NCBI RefSeq assembly: GCF_005889745.1 | Contig: NZ_VCKZ01000038.1 | Coordinates: forward strand, 1 to 33,929 | DNA length: 33,929 nucleotides | Source of the DNA: Actinomadura geliboluensis | Lineage (GTDB): Bacteria > Actinomycetota > Actinomycetes > Streptosporangiales > Streptosporangiaceae | Reading direction: 5' to 3' | Shown: one piece after another, positions 24,950-30,919 of the stretch | Numbering within the stretch: position 1 is the stretch's first letter | Layout: each line of letters opens with the position of its first letter | Notes under the pieces: model-generated | Database searches by the model: none | Told to the model about the DNA's origin: nothing | What the model saw: the letters and a program-made list of their open reading frames with translations, nothing else | Made by a program: the position numbers and the translations under genes

Positions 24950-24989
24950 GGCGGCCACGGCCCCCCGAGGGAGGGGGTCCGTGGCCGCC
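24950..24989 (-). terminator. Large hairpin between precursor and exporter genes, likely partial terminator
   Basis: GGCGGCCACGG (24950-24960) pairs perfectly with CCGTGGCCGCC (24979-24989). After one mismatch, 5 more G-C pairs (24962-24966 with 24973-24977) close a 6-nt loop. It starts 8 nt after the precursor stop. There is no T run, so some read-through into the exporter genes is expected. This position would give more precursor than exporter message and protect its 3' end (inference). Confidence 0.75.
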
Positions 24990-24997
24990 GGCGGCCG

Positions 24998-25105
24998 TCA
25001 CAGGCAGATGGTCACGCTGTGCGAGCTGTGGCAGAGCAGGCTGAGGCTGCTGTTACCGCCGCCGCCGTTCTCGCTCACCATTCCCTGAAGGTCGAGAAGC
25101 GCCAT
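24998..25105 (-). CDS. lanA: Class III lanthipeptide precursor (SapB/AmfS-like), 35 residues
   Basis: This small gene encodes a leader beginning MALLDLQGM, which matches the conserved start of AmfS and the LFDLQ leader motif of RamS that the LanKC synthetase recognises. A Gly4 stretch (14-17) precedes a Ser/Cys-rich C-terminus: S19-S-L-S22-L-L-C25 and S27-S-H-S30-V-T-I-C34, ending Leu35. The second block is the canonical S-x2-S-x3-C ring motif; the first is one residue shorter (S-x2-S-x2-C). RamS, from memory, has 42 residues with a 21-residue core; here a 21-residue core would leave a leader of only 14. AAAGGAGGTGA lies just before the ATG, inside the end of the synthetase gene. The cleavage site and the ring types formed are unknown. 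Confidence 0.93.
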   Translation of the reverse strand: MALLDLQGMVSENGGGGNSSLSLLCHSSHSVTICL

Positions 25106-25120
25106 GTCTTCACCTCCTTT
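25106..25120 (-). promoter_or_regulatory. Near-perfect Shine-Dalgarno of the precursor gene
   Basis: The - strand reads AAAGGAGGTGAAGAC directly before the precursor ATG, with AAGGAGGTGA fully complementary to the 16S rRNA end. It overlaps the synthetase stop codon. It is the strongest ribosome site seen in the window and suggests the peptide is made in excess over the synthetase. Confidence 0.9.
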
Positions 25121-27665
25121 CGGGCTGGGTAGAGGTGGCCACCGCGGGGGTCCCCGCGAGGGGTCGGTGGGCCGTTCCGAGGAACGGCAGCCCGGCCGGC
25201 GGCGCGTGCAGGGCCGCGCCGAGCGCGAGCAGCACGCCGGCGGTCCCGGTCGCCAGGTCCATCGACAGCCGGTACATGTGCTCGCCGGGCATCGCCAGGC
25301 CGCCGCCGTAGGGGAGGGCGTGCCAGGCCAGGTCGCGGACGTGCCCCGCCACGCGCGGGTCGTCGCGGTCGCGCCGGGCCAGGTAGAGCAGCATCCCGGC
25401 GCGCCCGCTGAACAGGCTCGGCTGCGCGTAGTAGCGCGACATCGCGGCGACGCGGACGGCGCGCCGGGCCGTCTCGAACTCCTCGTCCGGGCGGTGCGCG
25501 AGGTACTCGTCCAGGACGAGGCCGATGCCGACGCTGCCGCGCGCGAGGTAGGGCAGCACCCGGCTGCCCTGGTCGACGTGCAGCGCGCCGTTGCGGTCGG
25601 TGACGCAGGCGGCGAGGTCGCGGCGCAGCGCGGCGGCGGCGAGGTCCAGCAGCGCGGGGTCGCCCGCGCGCTCGTACGCCCGGACGAGCATCAGCGCCGC
25701 GCCCGCGCCGCCGTGCATGAGGCCGGGCCGGGGGCTGCGCCCGTCCGGTGCCCGTTCCGCGACGATCGCGAGCGCGCGGCGGGCGGCGTCGCGCAGGTCC
25801 GCGTCGTCGGTCGCGCCGGCCAGGTCGTCGAGGACGAGCGCGAACCCGGGCAGCCCGCCGTAGAGGTCGTCGCCGAGCCGCTCCCATTTCTCGTTCAGGC
25901 AGTGGTCGACGGCGGCGCGCGCGGCGTCCGCGTGGCCGAGGCCGGCCAGCACGTGGGCGGCGCCCATCAGCCCGTCGTACAGGCCGAGCCCGGTGCCGCG
26001 CCGTGGGTCGGCGGCACGCTCGGCCAGCCATTCCTCGTGCGCCGGGTAGCGGCCCGCGCCCGTCGCGTCCAGCGCGTACAGGACGCCGGCGGCGCCGTGC
26101 GCCAGCCCGAGGGACGCTCCGGAGAACTGCTCCACGTCACCGGGGAACAGCCGGTCGGGGCGGTCGGGCGTGGCACTCGCCAGGACGGCCCGCGACAGCG
26201 CCTCCCGGGCGCGGTCCCAGCCGGGCGCGTCCGGGACGAACGCGGGCGCCGGCGCCGGCTCGACGTCCCGCGCGATCTCCGCGACCGCCTCGTCCAGCCA
26301 CGCGCGCGGCACCGGGAAGTTCTCGGCGATCATGTCGGCGAGCTGCCGCGCCTTGCCCCGGTCGATGACGAACAGCGTGGTCAGCGGGACGAACAGGGCC
26401 AGCCGCAGGCACGCCAGGCTGTACCGGTCGACGGCGGTGCCGCGCCGGTCGGGCGGGGCGAGGAACGCCGGGTTGGCGAGCGTCTGCCGGCCGCCGGCGG
26501 ACGCGGGCGCCGCCGTCTCGAAGTCGATCAGCGCGACCGAGTCGTCCGGGCGGACCATCACGTTGAACATGTGCAGGTCGTTGAAGGCGACGCCGCGCTC
26601 GTGGATCGCGTTCAGCACGCGTTCCACTCCCGCGTGGACGCGCAGCGCCCACGCCGTGTACTCGGCGGTCCGGGCCGGATCCGGGTCGGGATCGAGCATC
26701 GGATGCCGTTCGGCGAAGAACGTGTTGAGGGTGCGCCCCTCGATGAACTCCTGGACGAGGAAATGGTGCTCGCCGAGCGCGAACCAGTCGAGCGCCGCGG
26801 GCACCCCGTCGATTCCGCCGAGTTTCCGGAGGACGTCGCGTTCGCGTTCCAGCCGGGTGACCGCGTCGGCGCCGTCGGCGGCGAGCCCGGCGTGCGGGCG
26901 CCCTTCCTTGAGGACGACCTTCGCGCCGCTGCGGGTGTCCACCGCCTGGTAGACGCCGCCGCCGTTGGAGAAATGCAGCGCCTTTTCGATGCGGTACGGA
27001 AGGTCGGTCGTCGTGGTGGCGCCGCGCGCCTTGAGGTGCGGTTCCAGACAGGCCGGCAGGCGCACCCATTCGGGGACGGTGAACACGGGCTCGCGCCGGT
27101 CGGGCACCAGCTCCCCGGCGCCGTTCTCCAGCGCGGGCACGAGCCTGCCCTGCTCGTCCAGGCACCGCCGCTCGGCGAACCCGCCGTACCGCACGTGCAG
27201 GGGGCCGGCCCCGATGCGCAGGTCACTGAGGATGTAGGGGCCGGGCAGGCCGTCCACCAGGGCGCCGAGCCCGGCCAGCACGCGCTCCAGTTCGCGCTCG
27301 TCCTCGGGGTAGACCGTGACGAGTTTCCCGCTGGCGCCGCGCGGCGCGTACTTGGCGTTCCGCGTCCGCAGCGTCGCCGGGCCGCGCAGGTGCTTGAACT
27401 CGACGCCGGCCCCGACGCAGTACTCCCACGTCCGGGAAAGGACATCCCCGGCGCTTTCCGCGCAGCCGCTCACATGGACTTTCCAGCCCTGCGCCGGAGT
27501 GCGCTGGACGGGCGGGACGTAAACGACCCATTCGTCGCCGAAGATCTGCTCCCAGCCGTCCGGAAGGGGGCGGTGGGCGATGTCGAAATCGGTTTTCCGG
27601 GTGACCGGGGGAGCGTCGTAGAACACCTCGTCCGCGAGGCAGTAAAGCTCGTACCCCTTGTCCAC
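25110..27665 (-). CDS. lanKC: Class III lanthipeptide synthetase LanKC (RamC/AmfT-like)
   Basis: The 851-residue protein has the three-domain LanKC layout. Residues 1 to about 220 form the N-terminal lyase region. A Ser/Thr-kinase-like domain (about 225-500) has SNGGGVY (233-239), Lys253 in VVLK, the catalytic loop FNDLHMFNVMV (Asp363, Asn368) and LIDFE (Asp381). A LanC-like cyclase domain (about 515-830) has the repeated GLAHGAAGVLYAL, GLYDGLMGAAHVL, GLMHGGAGAALML and LFSGRAGMLLYLA helices, without the Cys-Cys-His zinc ligands of true LanC enzymes, as is usual in class III. It phosphorylates Ser/Thr of the precursor, eliminates phosphate and closes thioether or labionin rings. The GTG at 27665 has GGAAGGA upstream. 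It is first in the operon synthetase-precursor-exporter, the ram/amf order. Confidence 0.96.
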   Translation of the reverse strand: MDKGYELYCLADEVFYDAPPVTRKTDFDIAHRPLPDGWEQIFGDEWVVYVPPVQRTPAQGWKVHVSGCAESAGDVLSRTWEYCVGAGVEFKHLRGPATLRTRNAKYAPRGASGKLVTVYPEDERELERVLAGLGALVDGLPGPYILSDLRIGAGPLHVRYGGFAERRCLDEQGRLVPALENGAGELVPDRREPVFTVPEWVRLPACLEPHLKARGATTTTDLPYRIEKALHFSNGGGVYQAVDTRSGAKVVLKEGRPHAGLAADGADAVTRLERERDVLRKLGGIDGVPAALDWFALGEHHFLVQEFIEGRTLNTFFAERHPMLDPDPDPARTAEYTAWALRVHAGVERVLNAIHERGVAFNDLHMFNVMVRPDDSVALIDFETAAPASAGGRQTLANPAFLAPPDRRGTAVDRYSLACLRLALFVPLTTLFVIDRGKARQLADMIAENFPVPRAWLDEAVAEIARDVEPAPAPAFVPDAPGWDRAREALSRAVLASATPDRPDRLFPGDVEQFSGASLGLAHGAAGVLYALDATGAGRYPAHEEWLAERAADPRRGTGLGLYDGLMGAAHVLAGLGHADAARAAVDHCLNEKWERLGDDLYGGLPGFALVLDDLAGATDDADLRDAARRALAIVAERAPDGRSPRPGLMHGGAGAALMLVRAYERAGDPALLDLAAAALRRDLAACVTDRNGALHVDQGSRVLPYLARGSVGIGLVLDEYLAHRPDEEFETARRAVRVAAMSRYYAQPSLFSGRAGMLLYLARRDRDDPRVAGHVRDLAWHALPYGGGLAMPGEHMYRLSMDLATGTAGVLLALGAALHAPPAGLPFLGTAHRPLAGTPAVATSTQPERR

Positions 27666-27825
27666 GCCAGGATTTCCTTCCGCCCGGGCCCGCCGTCGGC
27701 GCGCGCTGTGAAAAAGAATGGCAAGGCGGCGGCGCGGCGCCTAGTACCGGAAATAACGAATGACCCGTGAAGATCTACCGGCCGCCGGCACGCGCCCGTC
27801 ACCGGACCGCCGCGCGGACGGCGTA

Positions 27826-27855
27826 TTGAAACACGTTCTACTTTCTGCGTAGGCT
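27826..27855 (+). promoter_or_regulatory. Promoter of the SDR / oxidoreductase operon
   Basis: TTGAAA (27826-27831) and TAGGCT (27850-27855) are separated by 18 nt and lie about 38 nt upstream of the SDR start at 27893. The operator at 27827-27840 covers the -35 element, the position expected for a repressor. Confidence 0.6.
27827..27840. promoter_or_regulatory. KstR-type operator TGAAACACGTTCTA
   Basis: The 14-mer fits the palindromic KstR consensus TnnAACnnGTTnnA at every fixed position. KstR is the TetR-family repressor of steroid catabolism genes in actinobacteria. Placement on the -35 element supports function. Related TetR proteins of lipid metabolism use similar boxes, so the regulator may be a KstR relative. 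Confidence 0.6.
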
Positions 27856-27892
27856 GTGCCCGCAGCGACGCGACGGCCCGGAGGTGACGCCG

Positions 27893-28681
27893 GTGATCGG
27901 TGACAGGTTCCGCATCGACGGCCGGGCGGCGGTCGTCACCGGCGCGGGCCGCGGCATCGGCGCGGCCACCGCGGTCGCGCTCGCCGAGGCCGGCGCCGAC
28001 GTGGCGGTCTCCGCCCGCACCGAGGAGCAGCTCCGCGAGGTCGCCGCGCGGATCGAGGCGGCGGGGCGCCGCGCGCTGGTCGTCCCCGCAGACCTCAGCG
28101 ACCCCGACACCGCCGCGGACCTCGCCGGACGCGCCGCCGCGGAGTTCGGCCGCCTCGACATCGTGGTGAACAACATGGGCGGCGCCATGCCCGCCCCCTT
28201 CATGGACACCAAGCCCCGGCACCTGGAGAAGGCGTTCCGCTTCAACGTCGCGACCGCGCACGCGCTGACCCGCGCCGCCGTCCCGCACCTCCTGGAGTCC
28301 GAGGGCGGCAGCGTCGTCAACATCTCCTCCGCCGTCGGGCGCATCGCCGGCCGCGGCTACCTCGCCTACGGCAGCGCCAAGGCCGCGCTCGCCCACTACA
28401 CCCGGCTCGCCGCGTTCGACCTGGCGCCGCGCGTCCGCGTCAACGCGATCGCCGTCGGCTCCGTCGCGACGTCCGCGCTCGACATCGTCATGACCGACGA
28501 CGGGCTGCGCGCCGAGATGGAGCGCATGACCCCGCTGCGCCGCGTCGGCGACCCCGAGGACGTCGCCGCCGCCGTCCTCTACCTCGCCTCGCCCGCCTCC
28601 GCCTACGTCACCGGCAGCGTGCTGCGCGTGGACGGCGGCATCGACACCCCCAACCTCGACCTCCACCTGGAGGACCTGTGA
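27893..28681 (+). CDS. Short-chain dehydrogenase/reductase (SDR)
   Basis: The 262-residue classical SDR has the cofactor motif TGAGRGIG (16-23), NNMGG (94-97 region), an active serine in NISSA (145-146) and Tyr159/Lys163 in YGSAK. The C-terminal [11 protein letters not shown] is typical. It oxidises or reduces a hydroxyl/keto group with NAD(P). Of two in-frame GTG codons, 27893 was chosen because GGAGG (27880-27884) is spaced 8 nt from it; the other, 27884, overlaps that site. It overlaps the next gene as GTGA. The KstR-type box in front suggests a steroid or fatty-acyl substrate (inference). Confidence 0.92.
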   Translation: MIGDRFRIDGRAAVVTGAGRGIGAATAVALAEAGADVAVSARTEEQLREVAARIEAAGRRALVVPADLSDPDTAADLAGRAAAEFGRLDIVVNNMGGAMPAPFMDTKPRHLEKAFRFNVATAHALTRAAVPHLLESEGGSVVNISSAVGRIAGRGYLAYGSAKAALAHYTRLAAFDLAPRVRVNAIAVGSVATSALDIVMTDDGLRAEMERMTPLRRVGDPEDVAAAVLYLASPASAYVTGSVLRVDGGIDTPNLDLHLEDL

Positions 28682-29742
28682 CCCACCGCGTCGTCCTCTG
28701 GAGCACCGGCAACGTCGGCCGGCACGCCATCGCCGGCATCGACGCCCGCCCCGACCTCGAACTCGCGGGCGTCTGGACGTCCACCCCCGCCAAGGAGGGC
28801 CGGGACGCGGGCGAGCTCGCGGGCCTCGGCCGCGACCTCGGCGTCACCGCCACCGGCGACGCCGACGCGCTGCTCGCCCTGCGCCCCGACTGCGTCGTCT
28901 ACACCTCGATGGCCGACGTCCGGCTGATGGAGGCGATCGACGACCTGTGCCGCATCCTGCGCGCCGGCGTCAATGTCGTGTCAAGCAGCCCGGTTTTCCT
29001 GCAGTTCCCGGACGGTGTCGTCCCGGCCGAGATGTCCGACCCGGTGCGGGCGGCCGCCGCCGCGGGCAACGCCTCGATCTTCGTCAACGGCATCGACCCC
29101 GGCTTCGCCAACGACGTGCTGCCGCTCGCCGTCACCGGCATCAGCGAGCGCATCGACCAGGTCCGCTGCATGGAGATCCTCAACTACGCCACCTACGACC
29201 AGGGCACGGTCCTGTTCGACATCATGGGCTTCGGCCGCTCCCTGGACGAGACGCCGATGCTGCTCCAGCCCGGCGTCCTGACGATGGCGTGGGGGAGCGT
29301 CGTCCGGCAGCTCGCCGCCGGCCTCGGCGTCGAGCTGGACGGGATCGCCGAGAGCCACACCCGGCTGCCCGCCCCCGACGCGTTCGACGTCTCCGCCGGG
29401 ACGATCGCGAAGGGCACCGCCGCCGCGCTGCGCTTCGAGGTGCGCGGCATGCGCGGCGGCGACGCCGTCGTCGTGCTGGAGCACGTCACCCGGCTCCGCG
29501 ACGACCTCGCCCCGGACTGGCCGCAGCCGTCCGGGGCGGGCTGCTACCGGGTCGAGGTCCGCGGCGAGCCGGACTACACCGTCGACCTGCGGCTGCTCGG
29601 CACGGACGGCGACCACAACACCGCCGGGCTGAAGGCGACCGCGATGCGGCTCGTCAACGCCGTCCCCGCCGTCGTCGCGGCGCCCCCCGGCCTGCTCACC
29701 GCGCTCGACCTGCCGCTGATCCCCGGCCGCGGCCTGCTCTAG
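28678..29742 (+). CDS. DapB-like NAD(P)-dependent oxidoreductase
   Basis: This 354-residue protein starts with a Rossmann strand and loop, [13 protein letters not shown], followed by [22 protein letters not shown] and NVVSSSPVF. This is the dihydrodipicolinate-reductase-like N-terminal fold found in a family of actinobacterial oxidoreductases of largely unknown substrate. It is not DapB itself: the lysine-pathway substrate motifs are absent and it is about 100 residues longer. The GTG start overlaps the SDR stop as GTGA, so the two act together. Shared control by the KstR-like box suggests lipid or steroid breakdown. Its stop is 21 nt from the convergent neighbour, with a weak GCCGG/CCGGC stem between them. 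Confidence 0.83.
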   Translation: MTHRVVLWSTGNVGRHAIAGIDARPDLELAGVWTSTPAKEGRDAGELAGLGRDLGVTATGDADALLALRPDCVVYTSMADVRLMEAIDDLCRILRAGVNVVSSSPVFLQFPDGVVPAEMSDPVRAAAAAGNASIFVNGIDPGFANDVLPLAVTGISERIDQVRCMEILNYATYDQGTVLFDIMGFGRSLDETPMLLQPGVLTMAWGSVVRQLAAGLGVELDGIAESHTRLPAPDAFDVSAGTIAKGTAAALRFEVRGMRGGDAVVVLEHVTRLRDDLAPDWPQPSGAGCYRVEVRGEPDYTVDLRLLGTDGDHNTAGLKATAMRLVNAVPAVVAAPPGLLTALDLPLIPGRGLL

Positions 29743-29763
29743 CCGGCGCGCGGGCCGCCCGGC

Positions 29764-30594
29764 CTAGAGGCCGATCGCGTCGAGCACCGGCACGAGCTGC
29801 TCCTCCTCCCGGTCGAGGTGCGCCTCCAGCGCGGCGGTGAGCCGCTCGACCTCGGCGAGGAGCGTGGCCGGGTCGCCGCCGTCGAGGGCGCGGCGCAGCT
29901 CCGCCAGCAGTCCCTTGATCGCCTCGTGCTCGCCGCCCAGCCGCGCCAGCACCGGCGCGAGCTCCGGATGCCGCCGCGCCACGAGCGGGAACATCTGCTG
30001 GTCCTCGCCCATGTGGTGGTTGCCGAGGCCCTCGCACAGGGTCAGGCAGTTGATCCGCAGCTGCGCCCCGACACCGGCCGTCCCGGACGCGGCGACCTCC
30101 CCGCGGATCAGCCGGAGCTCGCGCCGGAACGCGTCGTGCACCGCGATGAGCATCGCGCTCGGCGTCGCGGGCCCGCCGGGCGGTCCGGCGGCAAGCGGGA
30201 CGAGGGCGACGACGGGCAGCGTCCGCCCCGACTTCGCCTCGTACTCGCCCCACCCGGGATCGGACTCGACGGCCCGCGCGAACGCGGCGTCGCGCTCGGC
30301 CCCCGCCAGGACGACGGCGTCCGCCTCGTAGGTGAAGGCGCCGCTCTCGACCGTGACGCGCGGGTGCGCGACCAGGTTGCGGAACCACGCCGGGTGCTCC
30401 GGCGCGCCCCCGGCGGAGGCGATGACGAGGACGCGGCCGCCCTCGTCCGGCAGGTAGCCGAGCGGTGTCGTGCGCCGCAGGCCCGACCGGGCCCCGGTGG
30501 TGGTCAGCAGGAGGAGCCGCCCGTCCTCGAACATCCCGCCGACCCGGCCGCCGCCCGCGCGGAACTCCTCGATGACCTGCCTGTTGAAATCCAT
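29764..30594 (-). CDS. Deazaflavin-dependent nitroreductase fused to a hemerythrin HHE domain
   Basis: The 276-residue protein joins two domains. Residues 1-140 match the F420 (Ddn-type) nitroreductase family, with LLLLTTTGARSGLRRTTPLGY, PAWFRNLVAHPRVTVE and the Glu/Lys-rich end. Residues 145-276 form a four-helix hemerythrin-like domain with metal-ligand candidates His153, His193/194, Glu197, His223, His259 and Glu263, which could bind a di-iron centre. The fusion suggests redox chemistry tied to oxygen, NO or iron sensing (inference). The ATG at 30594 was chosen for its AGGAG ribosome site; an upstream in-frame ATG at 30621 lacks one. It is convergent with the preceding operon. Confidence 0.88.
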   Translation of the reverse strand: MDFNRQVIEEFRAGGGRVGGMFEDGRLLLLTTTGARSGLRRTTPLGYLPDEGGRVLVIASAGGAPEHPAWFRNLVAHPRVTVESGAFTYEADAVVLAGAERDAAFARAVESDPGWGEYEAKSGRTLPVVALVPLAAGPPGGPATPSAMLIAVHDAFRRELRLIRGEVAASGTAGVGAQLRINCLTLCEGLGNHHMGEDQQMFPLVARRHPELAPVLARLGGEHEAIKGLLAELRRALDGGDPATLLAEVERLTAALEAHLDREEEQLVPVLDAIGL

Positions 30595-30919
30595 GTGTCT
30601 CCTGAATCTGTTTTCGGGCATGGCGAATCGGCCATGGAAACGCCGTGCGCCATGGCTGGAAGAATGGTGGATGAAGGCATGCCGAAGGCACGGGCATGCC
30701 CGTTGACGTCACGCGACGCGCGTGCGGAGGAAGAAGAGGAAACGCGAAGAGCGGAGGCGGGCCGCGTGCCCGCGCCGGCCTCACTCGGAGGCCGGGAACC
30801 TCACTCGCTCGTGGCCAATGGCCGACCCGGCAGTCACGAATCGCACATTACCGCCACCGTCAATGCGGTGCAAGATCGACCGAATCCGGGTCCGCGGCGA
30901 AATTCGAAGAGGCGCCGGG
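30595..30919 (-). promoter_or_regulatory. Intergenic region with a candidate promoter at 30845-30873
   Basis: No convincing gene lies in these 325 bases. On the - strand TTGCAC (30873-30868) and TAATGT (30850-30845) are 17 nt apart, a good sigma-70-type promoter for the nitroreductase-hemerythrin gene, but with a leader of about 240 nt. A 7-bp stem CCGGCCT/AGGCCGG (30775-30781, 30789-30795) lies within that leader. It has no T run and could be a weak terminator for the upstream regulator or a leader structure. Confidence 0.5.

Larger units (their letters stand above)
27666..27892. promoter_or_regulatory. Divergent region between LanKC and SDR genes
   Basis: These 227 bases must carry the LanKC promoter (-) and the SDR promoter (+). 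The + strand promoter and its operator are listed separately. For LanKC the less GC-rich part around 27745-27775 (cggaaataacgaatgacc) is the likely promoter zone, but no clear -35/-10 pair was found, as expected for an activator-dependent promoter. No small gene was seen. Confidence 0.45.

Noticed and set aside
27470-28666. A 398-residue Gly/Val/Asp-rich frame antisense to the SDR gene
   Set aside because: It is the complement of a well-supported SDR and its tail merely reads the LanKC start in another frame.
29742-29763. GCCGG/CCGGC stem between the convergent oxidoreductase and nitroreductase genes
   Set aside because: Only 5 bp with a long loop and no T run; too weak to list as a terminator.
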